From: Corydoras sp. C115
Taxonomy: Eukaryota; Chordata; Actinopteri; Siluriformes; Callichthyidae
Direction: 5' to 3'
Length of the DNA stretch: 64,000 nt
Assembly (NCBI GenBank): GCA_019802505.1
Contig: JAFMOC010000037.1
Coordinates: forward strand, 4,091,501-4,155,500
Position 1 is the stretch's first letter. Every line of letters starts with the position of its first letter. Shown here in pieces: positions 1-11,017 of this stretch. Both the position numbers and the translations under genes were made by a program. Under the pieces are notes generated by a model. It was not told where the DNA came from and searched no databases. It worked only from the letters and a program-made list of their open reading frames with translations.

Positions 1-2056
1 ATGATATTGTTATCCTTAAACCTACTTCATAAATTGTTAAAATGTAGGAAATCATACATTTAGCTTGTCATTACTTTATATCCAAAATCCTTTTTGAGAT
101 GTGATATTGTTAGTAATCAAATCTCTTGCTACTCTTACCTTCATACACATGCTTCTATTGTAATGTTGTTATACTTACAAAACTACTTTACCTTTTACAG
201 CAATTTCTTCAGTTATTTAATAACTTAAATCCAAACATCAATCAAAACATCTATTACTTTTGTTCTTCAACTGTTTATTCATATATCAGCATAAATATTC
301 CCTCTGATTGTTTTATTTTATCATTTTGACAGATTCTAATAAGTAAAGACTAAGGCCTGTCAGGAATTTAACTCATGCTGGCTTTAATATACACAATGAA
401 ACAAATGACCACTCTTTAAAGCTCTTGTCTAACAGACAGATAAAGTTTTTTTATATCTCCGCCTCACTTAGCAGCTCACACTTCTATTATATTCACCACT
501 TGCTGCAAAACAGAAGGAAGAGACAATTAATTACAGGCAGCCAGCATGGGAGTTACTTTACATGACCTGAATTTCTGGCTCCACCTCCCATAAAAAACAA
601 AGCCTGATCATGCCCTTACACCACAGTACACCACTGTAAATGTTGCAGAGCATATTTTATTAACTTAACAAGTGTAGCATACTGCATGTATTTATGGATT
701 GCCGTTTGTTAAACAAAAGGATTAATGAGATTAATATTATTGCTGTTGTGCAATCAGAACTGTGAAGAAAACTTACATCATGCTATAAACTTCCATCAGT
801 TGTGTAACACAGTGTGTAAACAGCTTCTAAAACTGTACAGTGAAAGTCCTGTTCTGGTATCTTACTCTTACAAATATACTATATTTTGTATTGAATTTAT
901 AAATAGAGCCTTCTCAGCAGCTTTAAAGAACTCTATGGCCTTCAAAAAGCAAGCTAATGTGACAATGATAAGACTAAAATTTAAACAACATTGCTTCTGT
1001 CACCACTCTCCCAGGAGGACTAGTTTGTCAAAGTTCAATGAGTTAACATTGCATTTTCAAACATTGCAAATTGCACATTACTACAGTAACATGATATTGT
1101 CATCTCGTTCAATTATTAGTTATTTAATGTAGAAAATATTCAAATAGGAACGAGAAATAATTTAATTAAATATGGAAGACCTATATTTAATACCTATAAT
1201 TTTAAAATAGTAATACTAAATAAATACTAAATACTAAATCCATTATACATAATGTAAGCTGTCAAAACTTGTTTTATTTAAAACTAAATGTCTGAACTTC
1301 TCACTCATGATAACATTCTTTTTCACATTTATCTTAAAATGTGTACATATTTAGCATGTTTTACTGCATCCACCCTATAATCATCCACAAATATTTTAAG
1401 CTAAGCAGCTGAAGAATTTTTGTTCTATCAGTTTACCTCTCACAATAGATGTCACAATGTGTGTGGTAATTCTACTGTTATTGTTTTTCATCTCTCACTA
1501 ATAGCTCATGACTTTACATTTAACCAGTCATAGTGAAAAAGCTCAGCAACAACTATATGATTTTGTGACCACCTTGTATAGATTGTAAGTAAACTGTATT
1601 CAAATAAACGTCTGTTAACTTTTTGTTAAAATACTGCATATTTATGTAGTGTAGTGCATTCAGTGTTCGTCAGAATTTTAATGTGAAAATTAAGACATTT
1701 TTGGAAATGGTGATTTGATATTTACATTTGTAAAGCAAAGCAAAATTACAATACATTGCATCAGGTCTTTTTGTAAACACTTTTACCCAAAATGACCTAA
1801 AAGTATTTCAACGTGATAGTTAGGGTCAGAGCACAATTACATTAACCTGGAGCTGGAGCAATGAGGATAATAGTAATGCTCATGAACAAACATTAACAGC
1901 TTTGGTGGAAAAAGATTGTAAACATAGTTTAAAGCCAAGTTTAAAAATGTTTTAAAAATTGTAATGTATTGTACAGTATTATTGTAATATATAAAAGCAA
2001 AAACTCTATAATATAATAAAATAAGCTATATCTCTCTCTCTTTCATTCTCACTCTC
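1..2056. other. AT-rich non-coding stretch, no gene seen
   Basis: I see no splice-linked exons, recognisable protein similarity or full-length repeat here. The longest open frame (725-1132, 135 codons) is low-complexity in composition and has no recognisable domain. The stretch ends in a CT-rich run leading into the GATA microsatellite. Confidence 0.5.
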
Positions 2057-2109
<53 letters not shown>

Positions 2110-2120
2110 GTAGGTAGGTA
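2057..2120. repeat. (GATA)n / (GGTA)n microsatellite
   Basis: About 13 perfect GATA units pass into a few GGTA units. The array directly abuts the tail side of a truncated SINE. Confidence 0.95.
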
Positions 2121-2126
2121 CAGATA

Positions 2127-2258
2127 TTCATTCATTCATTATCTTCCGCTTTATCCTATATTAGGGTCGCGGTGGGGTTTCCCATGCCCATCCAGGGGAG
2201 AACGTTTCGGGCGCTGGGCAGATACACCCAGGACAGGGCGCCAATCCATCGCTGGGCA
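2127..2258 (-). mobile_element. tRNA-derived SINE, tail half only
   Basis: The copy starts at the (TTCA)n tail complement and keeps the SINE body up to the conserved GCTGGGCA block, where similarity stops. The tRNA-like head is missing, so this is a 5'-truncated copy of the family that dominates the window. Confidence 0.85.
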
Positions 2259-3079
2259 AGGTACACATATATTAAGTTAATTTTATGTTAAATTAAAAAC
2301 TCAAATATTACATATTATTGCCCAAAGGCAAAGTAGGTAGTGGTAATGCAGCTCTGGCTTTAGCTTCATTTCTCTTATTATTATTTTTTTTTTTTTCATA
2401 TTAGACTGTTAGAAACAGTGAACCCGGCAGACCAGCTTTTCTGCAACTCCTTTACATGTGATGTTTTTGTATGATTATATAATAAACACAGTCATAATGA
2501 GATTGGCTGTACATTCAGAACCCGTAATGTGCTTACTAATGCTTGATTATTATCATTGGACCTTTTGGCAGTCTGATTGTCATGCAGTGGTTCTTGCTGA
2601 GATTTGTGGATTCAGAAGGATGGAGTGTAACTATAGTTTAGACAGAAGTCTATGGACTTTGCTCGGGATTTTCCACACCACTTTTTTGCTAAAATCAGAC
2701 TCAGGACTTTCCCTGATTCGTTTCCCAATCAGTTGCTCCAAGTTTCTCCTGACCAGCAGCAGCAGGAAGAGTGTAATGACTGGTCCTGTTTTCGGGCGGC
2801 TCTGTGGGCAGTGCTGAGACCTTGTTCCTGACTCTTTAATGAGTGTGGGCGAGAGCATGATGACCTGGTTTGTGGTTTCTGGAGTGAGAGTGTATGTGGT
2901 AAGTTCGAATATGCTGTGCAGTGAGGAATATGATCTTCACAGCAGGAAAAGGTGAAAAAGAAATTCTGCATTCCTAATGTAGAAAAATACAAAAGTATAA
3001 AGCTGTCAGTTATTCCATACGCTTTAGTCACATTCTAGATAGGTTAGGTAATTTGCCTGAATTATCCTTCTGTTAATTA

Positions 3080-3083
<4 letters not shown>
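2259..3083. other. non-coding stretch with a GC-richer island (about 2570-2900)
   Basis: The central 300 bp is clearly less AT-rich than its flanks and is open on both strands: 2458-2817 on + (119 codons) and 2631-2858 on - (75 codons). The - strand frame has a hydrophobic run followed by a basic stretch. A donor-like GTAAGT lies at about 2899 on the + strand. I do not recognise any protein. It may be an unlinked exon, a decayed gene fragment or chance. Confidence 0.3.

Positions 3084-3142
<59 letters not shown>
3084..3142. repeat. (AT)n microsatellite
   Basis: Uninterrupted alternating AT of roughly 29 units, immediately before a complete SINE. Confidence 0.95.
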
Positions 3143-3145
<3 letters not shown>

Positions 3146-3155
3146 AATTTAAAGT

Positions 3156-3505
3156 CCATCCATCCATTATCTATCCATTATCTCCCGCTTTATCTTCTAT
3201 TAGGGTCGTGGTGGGGTTCCCCATGCCCATCCAGGGGAGAACGTCTCGGGCACTGGGCAGATAGACCCAGGACAGGGCGCCAATCCATCGCTGGGCACAC
3301 ACATACACACTCTATATGGGGCAATTTTTTGAGAATTTAATTGACTTGATCCATGTTTTTGGACTGTGGGAGGAAACCAGAGAACCCGGAGGAAACCCAC
3401 GCAGACATGGGAAGAACATGGAAACTCCACCCAGATGGGGATTCGAACCGGGAATCCCTAGTGCTGAGAGGCGAACGTGCTAACCACTAAGCCACCGTAC
3501 CTCCC
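3156..3505 (-). mobile_element. tRNA-derived SINE, full length, 11-bp target duplication
   Basis: Complete copy with a (GGAT)n-type tail at its left end and the tRNA-like head at its right end. The head has an A-box-like TGGCTTAGTGGT and a B-box GGTTCGAATCC. The direct repeat AAATTTAAAGT flanks it at 3145-3155 and 3506-3516, which shows LINE-type target-primed insertion and defines the element's ends at about 350 bp. Confidence 0.93.
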
Positions 3506-3587
3506 AAATTTAAAGTAATTAATAAAATTACCTAATAATTACACTTTTTAATAAGTTTATCTTAATTTATCAAAATTGCATTTACAT

Positions 3588-3880
3588 ATCCATCCATCCA
3601 TCCATCCATTATCTTCCACTTTATCCTCTATAGGGTCACGGGGGGGTTCCCCATGCCCATCCAGGGGAAAATGCTTCGGGCGCTGGGCAGGACAGGGCGC
3701 CAATCTACATTCACACACTCTATATGGGGTAATTTGGAGAATTCAATTGACTTGAGAACCCGGAGGAATCCCACGCGGACACGGGGAGAACATGGAAACT
3801 CCACCCAGATGGGGATTCGAACCGGGAATCCCTAGCGCTGAGAGGCGAACGTGCTAACCACTAAGCCACCGTGCCACCCC
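3588..3880 (-). mobile_element. tRNA-derived SINE, internally deleted
   Basis: Same family, with a (CCAT)n tail complement at left and the head complement ending in the GCCACCGTGCC block at right. About 50 bp of the middle is missing. It faces the next copy head to head. Confidence 0.9.
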
Positions 3881-3909
3881 CTTATAATTAATAACTTAGA
3901 ATGCAATAT

Positions 3910-4255
3910 TAGAATGCGTGTGGCTTAGTGGTTAGCACGTTCGCCTCTCAGCGCTAGGGATTCCCGGTTCGAATCCCCATCTGGGTGGAGTTTCCATGTT
4001 CTCCCCGTGTCTGCGTGGGTTTCCTCCGGGTTCTCCGGTTTCCTCCCACAGTCCAAAAACATGGATCAAGTCAATTGAATTCTCCAAATTGCCCCATATA
4101 GAGTGTGTTTGTGTGAGTGAGTGTGTGCCCAGCGATGGATTGGCGCCCTGTCCTGGGTCTATCTGCCCAGCGCCTGAGATGTTCTCCCCTGGATGGGCAT
4201 GGGGAACCCCACCACGACCCTAGTAGAGGATAAAGCGGGAGATAATGAATGAATG
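3910..4255 (+). mobile_element. tRNA-derived SINE, near full length, head-to-head with preceding copy
   Basis: Contains the A and B boxes, the body and a (TGAA)n tail. The first few bases of the head are lost. It forms an inverted pair with the copy at 3588-3880, about 30 bp away, and its tail ends some 80 bp before the dnaja3 start codon. Confidence 0.92.
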
Positions 4256-4345
4256 TATCTGGCGCCATCTAATGGCAAATGAAACAAAGTATAGAGTATG
4301 TTCCTCGTACATTGCACATGCGCGATTGGGATAAATATGGCGGCT
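4256..4345 (+). promoter_or_regulatory. proposed dnaja3 core promoter / start context
   Basis: Between the SINE tail and the ATG lie CACATGCGCG (about 4316-4325), resembling the palindromic NRF1 site, and a following GATTGG, an inverted CCAAT core. The start codon is embedded in ATGGCGGC, the core shared by YY1 sites and the TISU element of short-leader, often mitochondrial, mRNAs. The bases before the ATG deviate from the TISU consensus. This is motif reading only; no transcription start is mapped. Confidence 0.4.
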
Positions 4346-6346
4346 CCCACAGTGCGCTTTTCAGCACTTTGCATTTTTAAATCGTCACGCCGCTATAGGA
4401 GTGCTTATTTACCGTTTGTGCCGTGTTCAGTTAACAGTGATTGTGGTTTAAGAATCTCGTGGTGTCGGCATTACGTGTCAGTTTTTAATACAAACCGCAG
4501 GAGGGATAGAAACAATGTCACATTGCGGCGGAGAGCAGGTAAGGGGATGCGGATGGGACGAGTCTTAAATTAATCAGATTGGACTACACTAGTTCACTAT
4601 TCACTATATATGATGGGGGTTTTAGCTGCTTACTAAGTGCACTTTCCTTAGGGGAGAATCGTTTTTTAAGCGCACTTTCCTTAGGGGAGAATCGTTATGC
4701 AGTCTGTCACTTCTTTAAAATCAGTCTAAAGTTATAATCAGTCACTATAAAGTGCAAAGTACATAAAGGGAGTAGCTTTGAAATTTGACATTAAAGGATA
4801 AAAGCATCAAAGTGAGCGTTATTTTTGGGCAATTTGGATGTGTACAGTAGGTGTGCGAATCTCAGTGTCTGGCGATTCGATTCCGATTTTTGAGGTCACG
4901 ATTCGGTTCTGAATCGGTTTTCGATTCAGAATCGATATTTCCGTTCAAATGGTCTTTAAATTTTGTTTAAATGATGTGATTGACAAGATGAAACGACAAT
5001 GTAAACTTAATGTAACATTTAGTTAACACAATACTTTCAATAACATTTACATAACACAATACTTTCAGGTTCCTTGCTGTAATAAATCTTTTTGCATCAT
5101 TTTATTTTTATACAAAAATAGGATTGCGCTAAATTAAATCAGGTTGGTTTTGCTGCCTGGCTTTTTTTTACATAAAAAACATCTATCAGAGAACAAATAT
5201 TTCAAAATATATTAATCCAAAAGTTTGCCAAAGTGCCTTCAATCGAAACTAAAATACAGACTTTACAGTCAGAATGCATATATTTTGCAAATCTTTAAAA
5301 CGTAACCTTAAAAATAAAATGCATACTTCAGTCGTTTTAACTATATTACACCAACATTCGGTATGTTTTCAAATCTTAACCTTAAATATTGCATATATTT
5401 TCAACTTCTTTTAACTCGGTGTGATGTCTGGCAAAATGGGCTCGCGCATTTGTGGTGTTTCCAAAGTACCTCAATTTCATTTTACAATCTTTGTGAAATT
5501 TTCAAGCTCTCTCATCCCTGGGACATTGTAGAAACCAAAGTGTGCCCAAACACTGGCTTTTAACAATGACGGGGTGGGTCAAATCACGCTCTCCCCTGCT
5601 CCATGCTTTCTGCTCCATGCTAGCGACTCCATTCAGACAATGGGAGCTGGCAAACAAGCTTGCTGTACGGTGGCCAAGTGGATACGTAATACGATATGCA
5701 GAGGGGGCGGCAAAAAATAAAACTTAAATGCATTTTTCGGGCATTTTGAATCGATTCAGAATTGCCAGGACTACATATCTTTATCCTTTGAGGAATAATT
5801 TTTTTTCACCATCCCTAGTGTACAGTATGGCTGATGCAAAAAAGTGAAATGTTAGGTAGCCATCAAATGATGCAAAATATTGCAAGTTTATATATTTTGT
5901 TGTAGTGTTTGTCAGCTTGCTGCATAATGTAGATGTAATTTATATTTGAAGTTTTTCAGAGTGTTACAAATGAAATACAGCTGAATGTGTTTTGCAGGTT
6001 CTGACAGAGATGAGTGGGGATTCAGTACTCGATGGTTCCACAGCAGTCCTGTGTGTTTTAGTCAGCAGGATTTCTACACCGTGTTGGGGATTCCTCGTAC
6101 TGCCACTCAGAAAGAGATTAAGAAAGCATATTACCAGGTTAGAAGGATTTCTTTTACAACAGATGCATAATCACGGTATAAAACGTTATCATTTGTAACT
6201 GTACTGCATTTTGTTTAAAGTGATTTGAGTTTTATGGGTTTTGTTTCAGATGGCGAAGAAATATCATCCTGATACAAACCCTGATGATCCACAGGCTAAA
6301 GAGAAGTTTGCTAAGCTAGCAGAAGCTTATGAGGTGCAGATGCTTT

Positions 6347-6384
<38 letters not shown>

Positions 6385-8458
6385 CAATCGCGGCACGGTG
6401 GCTTAGTGGTTAGCACGTTCGCCTCTCAGCGCTAGGGATTCCCGGTTCGAATCCCCATCTTGGTGGAGTTTCCATGTTCTCCCTGTGTCTGCGTGGGTGT
6501 CCTCCGGGTTCTCCGGTTTCCTTCCACAGTCCAGGATAAAGTGAATTGAATTCTCGAAAAATTGCCACATATAGAGTGTGTCTGTGTGAGTGAGTGTGTG
6601 CCCAGCGATGGATTGGCGCCCTGTCCTGGGTGTATCTGCCCAGCGCCCGAAACGTTCTCCCCTGGATGGGCATGGGGAACCCACCGCGACCCTAATAGAG
6701 GATAAACACGGGAGATAATGAATGAATGAATAATAACAATAACTCAAGCATCTTCTTTTCACACATATACTTTGCTGTGTTATAAACTGTTTCCCTGCTT
6801 TTCTGCCGGGCACATGAATTTAATTTATTTCCTTCTTTGCAACTTTCAGCCAAACTGTTTCAGTATCATGATAATTCAATATGTAGACAAATCTGGTCTC
6901 ATTCACATAGCCCAGTCAATTATCAGATTTTAACTTATTATTAAAAGACTGCATACTAAATGCTGTTACTGCAAAGCATTCAATGTATTTTGTATAAATA
7001 TATTTTATTACTATCATGCTAGTCGGTTTATTTTCAAATAAATCCTAAAATTTTAAATATTTACATGTGTATCTGTGTGTTTTCAGGTTTTAAGTGATGA
7101 GGTAAAGAGGAAGCAGTATGATACCTATGGCTCTGCAGGGCCAAGTGCAAGTACCTTTGGGGCAGAGAAGCAGTACTGGAGGCACAGAGCTACAGTGGAC
7201 CCAGAAGAGCTATTTAGGAAGATTTTTGGTGAATTTGCAGGGGCGCAGGGATTCGGCGACTTCAGTTCAATTTTTGAACAGCCGCTGGAGGTTAGTCACA
7301 GAAAAGAAATCTCTGTATCACATAACCAAGAGCACAGTAATATTCAGTTGAGTAATAATAATACTTTCGTGTCTATATTTCAACTTTTTTTTGTTTTAAC
7401 AGTTTGTGATGGAGCTGACCTTTACTCAGGCAGCTAAAGGAGTGAATAAGGAACTTCGAGTCAATATAGAGGATGATTGCCCTCGCTGTGAAGGGAAGGG
7501 GTATGAGCCGGGGAGCAAAGTTACACACTGCCACTACTGTAATGGCACAGGCATGGTGAGGACACTGTGTCAATGACTTCTATGGATATTCACTATTATA
7601 CTTTAGCTTGGCATATCAGCTTAATGTGTGTGTGTGTGTGTCTTTTCACACTCCCCTTTCTGTGTAAAGGAAGCAATCAATACAGGGCCATTTATGATGC
7701 GCTCCTCCTGTCGCCGCTGTGGTGGGCGTGGCTTTATTACAATTACACCTTGTGTCATGTGCAGAGGAACTGGTCAAACCATGCAGAAGAAGAGCCTAGT
7801 GGTTCCTGTACCTGCAGGTCTGTATAAATACTAGGGGTGTCTTCAACTAAGGATTTTCATAGTCGAATCTGATTCGTCAGATTTTCCCTATAGTCGACTG
7901 ATAGTCGAATCAGTTAAAATTGGTACCATTTTGACCACATGGGGGCGCTATAAGCGTGGTTTTTAAAAAAGTTTTTTTTTTAATATATTTTACTAGTTTT
8001 TCTAGAGCACCGTAAATGGGATCCCCGTTCTGGACTTTTTTCCACTTCAAAGGAAAAACCTAAAACACTCAGATCAATGAGTTTTTTTTATTTGACAAAA
8101 GGCTATATATATAACGAAAACAAAGACATTTCATGTAAAAACTAATGCTTAGCAGCAGCCATGGGCACCCCCATGTGGTCAAAATGGTACATTCGACTAT
8201 GAGGTTCATAGTCGACTACGGTTCTCCGAATCGAATCGTCGAATCAGCGAATATTGCAGCTCACCCCTAATAAATACTGTTACCAAGTCAGTCAGAAATG
8301 CCATGAGGCACACTACACAAAATCTGTCAGTTAGTTACAATTTTATTTATGATTTATGGTAGATGCTGGAGGTATGTATAGATAACAATATTAATCCATA
8401 TAGCCTTTTATACTTACCGGTCACTGTGCTAGTGCTGGTTTTTGTTGCAGGTATATTC

Positions 8459-8505
<47 letters not shown>

Positions 8506-10656
8506 GGGTGGACAATGGACAGACAGTACGAATGCCACTGGGAAAAAAACAGATCTACATCACATTTAGAGTAAGTTTATCTTTTACCTGATGAATTTTG
8601 TTAAATGGCAGTCAGTTTGTAATGAACTGGGAATAAATTGTATGATGTATGGGGAAGAACATGACTGGTAATATTATTCTTTGCATTTGTGTGTTTAGGT
8701 AGAAAAGAGTTCCGTATTTCGACGGGATGGAGCAGATATTCACTCGGATATGAAGATCTCTATAGCTCAAGCGATTTTAGGTGGAATGGCTCGAGCTCAG
8801 GGTCTATACGGAACTGTTGATATTTTGGTAAGATCAATAGTGATTTCCTGTTCCCAAGTCCTTTGATAAAGTTCACATATTTCATTTAAACAACAGTTTT
8901 CACATTTTTTTGCTTGGTGTATGAGCATAAATGAATATAAATGCTTAAAGAGAATGTTTTTAAATGTAAATACTAGGGGTGAGCTGCAATATTCGCTGAT
9001 TCGACGATTCGATTCGGAGAACCGTAGTCGACTATGAACCTCATAGTCGAATGTACCATTTTGACCACATGGGGGTGCCCATGGCTGCTGCTAAGCATTA
9101 GTTTTTACATGAAATGTCTTTGTTTTCGTTATATATATAGCCTTTTGTCAAATAAAAAAAACTCATTGATCTGAGTGTTTTAGGTTTTTCCTTTGAAGTG
9201 GAAAAAAGTCCAGAACGGGGATCCCATTTACGGTGCTCTAGAAAAACTAGTAAAATATATTAAAAAAAAAACTTTTTTAAAAACCACGCTTATAGCGCCC
9301 CCATGTGGTCAAAATGGTACCAATTTTAACTGATTCGACTATCAATCGACTATAGGGAAAATCTGACGAATCAGATTCGACTATGAAAATCCTTAGTTGA
9401 AGACACCCCTAGTAAATACACATACAGTTTTATACAAACCTGCTTAAATGACATGTTTTGTCAGGAAAAATGACAAAATTACAGATATGTTTGATGCTCA
9501 TTTGGAAACATGGTTAATACAAATATGTTTAAAGAAGCATGAGATTTTTGCAAAAAAAGAATTTTAAGAAGTATTAACTACTTGTTTAATCTTTAGATTC
9601 CCCCTGGCATTCAGACAGACCAGAAGATATGCCTGGGGGGTAAAGGTATTGCCCGTGTGAACAGCAATGGTTATGGAGATCATTACATTAATATTAAAAT
9701 TAATGTACCACGGTAGGAAGCACACACCGGAAGGTTACTGTGATATTGGCATGTGTATTTATCTGTATTAAATGTTGCTGATTTCTTAAAATGATAGGAA
9801 GCTGAGTCATAGACAGAGGGAACTAATGCTGAGTTATGCTGAGGATGAGACCGAAGTGGAAGGAACGGTTAATGGAGTTACAAGAACTACACCAGGTACA
9901 AAATGCATTTAATCACTTCTGAATTATATCATAATATTGTATTGTTATTAATATTGTATAATTATTGTATCAGACAGGTTTATAGACAACAAAGCTTTTA
10001 AAGATTTTAAATATTGTCACCCACTGTGCACTCTGACACATTCACCTAATTGCTTCATATTGTAGATTTTTCTTCACTGCACACAGGATGCTGTCAACAG
10101 GTTGCTGATGGTTGGACATTGTTGATTTGTGAACTGTTAACATGGAAAATTGTCTGTGGTTCCTACTGAAAAAACACAAGATTTACTGAAAACAAAATCA
10201 TGTTTTAGAGCTAAACAAATCCTAAAGCAATCATAAGAATACAGCTTAATAGCTAATTTTGCTGTGTAATAAGGAAGATTTTTATATACCCAATGTAAAG
10301 CGTAGTGATGGACCAGTAGAGGCTACGTTTCCTGTAAAGGCTGGTTCTGATCCACGCTGGACATGTTGCATGTTAATTGCAGGGAAAATACATACACGTA
10401 CCTGTTTGTTCAATGGGGTAATCAAGTTATCTGTATCTTAACTTCGTGCATGTTTATGACCGATGAGCGAAACCCCACTCAGACTACATGCACGGAGAAC
10501 ATACTAACACCACACTGAAAAAATCCTTTTTTGTTGTTTTCAGTAAGCTCTCAGAAGAAAGAAAATATTCCTGTAGATGATCAACGAAATGAAAAGGAGG
10601 CGGAAGTAAAGAACGAGGAAGGTTTTTTCTCAAAACTTAAAAAGATCTTTTCCTGA
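4337..10656 (+). CDS. dnaja3: DnaJ homolog subfamily A member 3 (mitochondrial Hsp40, Tid1)
   Basis: Mitochondrial J-protein that delivers clients to matrix Hsp70 and stimulates its ATPase. Eleven coding exons join in frame with GT/AG borders: 4337-4538, 5998-6137, 6250-6333, 7087-7290, 7403-7555, 7670-7817, 8506-8570, 8699-8827, 9597-9712, 9798-9895, 10544-10656. They total 1452 nt (483 aa; human is about 480). Residues 1-67 are Arg-rich and acid-poor, as in a mitochondrial presequence. The J domain is about 92-157 with HPD at 120-122, followed by a short G/F-type linker. Four CxxCxGxG-type zinc motifs begin at Cys236, Cys253, Cys275 and Cys289. The C-terminal client-binding domains follow, and the C-terminus FSKLKKIFS resembles the mammalian end. 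The exon 7 acceptor is unusual: a (GT)n run ends in TAG with another AG at 8450. The exon 6 donor GTCTGT is weak. No frameshift or stop was found. Identity is very secure; the start is supported by exon 1 joining exon 2 in phase. Confidence 0.97.
4637..4697. repeat. short tandem duplication in dnaja3 intron 1
   Basis: A 25-bp block starting GCACTTTCC and ending GAATCGTT occurs twice, about 8 bp apart. Confidence 0.8.
4848..5817. mobile_element. hAT-type DNA transposon, about 970 bp, non-autonomous, in dnaja3 intron 1
   Basis: Flanked by the 8-bp direct repeat GTGTACAG (4840-4847 and 5818-5825), the target size of hAT elements. The ends are TAGGTGTG and CATCCCTA, short imperfect inverted termini of hAT type, with many subterminal CGATTC/GAATCG motifs. 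Open frames inside are short and I recognise no transposase. Confidence 0.75.
6345..6381. repeat. (TAA)n microsatellite
   Basis: AT-rich trinucleotide run just after dnaja3 exon 3. A SINE is inserted at its end. Confidence 0.9.
6389..6729 (+). mobile_element. tRNA-derived SINE in dnaja3 intron 3
   Basis: Near-complete copy with head (A/B boxes), body and (TGAA)n tail, in the sense orientation of dnaja3. The flanks are AATAATAACAA-type repeats on both sides, so the target duplication merges with the microsatellite. Confidence 0.92.
7832..8269 (+). mobile_element. 438-bp hAT MITE, copy 1, in dnaja3 intron 6
   Basis: Begins TAGGGGTG and ends CACCCCTA, with the 8-bp target duplication ATAAATAC at 7824-7831 and 8270-8277. 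It has no coding capacity. The element starts only 14 bp after the exon 6 splice donor. By eye it matches the reverse complement of the copy at 8974-9411 with a single difference. Confidence 0.93.
8462..8503. repeat. (GT)21 microsatellite at the dnaja3 exon 7 acceptor
   Basis: Runs straight into TGTAG, the acceptor of exon 7, so there is no ordinary pyrimidine tract directly before the used AG. A pyrimidine-rich acceptor ending in TTGCAG lies just upstream at 8450. Confidence 0.97.
8974..9411 (-). mobile_element. 438-bp hAT MITE, copy 2, inverted, in dnaja3 intron 8
   Basis: Same element as at 7832-8269 in opposite orientation, same length, with its own 8-bp target duplication GTAAATAC at 8966-8973 and 9412-9419. 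The different duplications argue for separate insertions rather than a copied inversion. The near identity indicates recent activity. Confidence 0.93.
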
Positions 10657-11017
10657 AGAACAGCAGGTACAAACCCACAGCCACATCTGATTTACATAAA
10701 CATTATAAAATACAATTTAGGCTTTTTCATGTTATAGCTAAAGTTGTTTTTCTCCTGTGTTGTTTAGTGTGTTCCTGCTTTAACACACAGGCTCTGTTCA
10801 AATAATTTGTTGGAAATCATGTGTTGGGCTCCGGGAAACACTGCTTTTGGTTTGACAGTGAATGTCTTGACTGTTTACATCTGCCTAGGTTATTTTCACC
10901 TGTGTTTTCAATTGTCAAAATAGCATTCCACCAAAAATTTAAACCCAAGCAATACACACCCATCAGAGTTGATATGGTCGCAAGCACTACTGGAATTTAA
11001 ACAATGCAGGCAGGTTT

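Noticed and set aside
725..1132. 135-codon open frame on the + strand
   Set aside because: AT-rich chance frame with no recognisable domain, splice partners or start context.
2057..2120. CRISPR-like regular repeat
   Set aside because: A plain tetranucleotide microsatellite without spacers in a vertebrate genome.
3910..3985. tRNA-like sequence with A and B boxes, seen in many SINE heads
   Set aside because: Heads of a SINE family; they lack a convincing acceptor stem and cloverleaf, so they are not called as tRNA genes.
3996..4223. Recurrent open frames beginning like MFSPC...GFPPGSPVSSHSPKTW in many places
   Set aside because: They are translations of the SINE body, repeated wherever a SINE lies, and are broken differently in each copy; not genes.
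8363..8569. Open frame across the (GT)n before dnaja3 exon 7
   Set aside because: Out of the dnaja3 frame; real coding here is exon 7 from 8506. Kept only as a competing acceptor in the findings.
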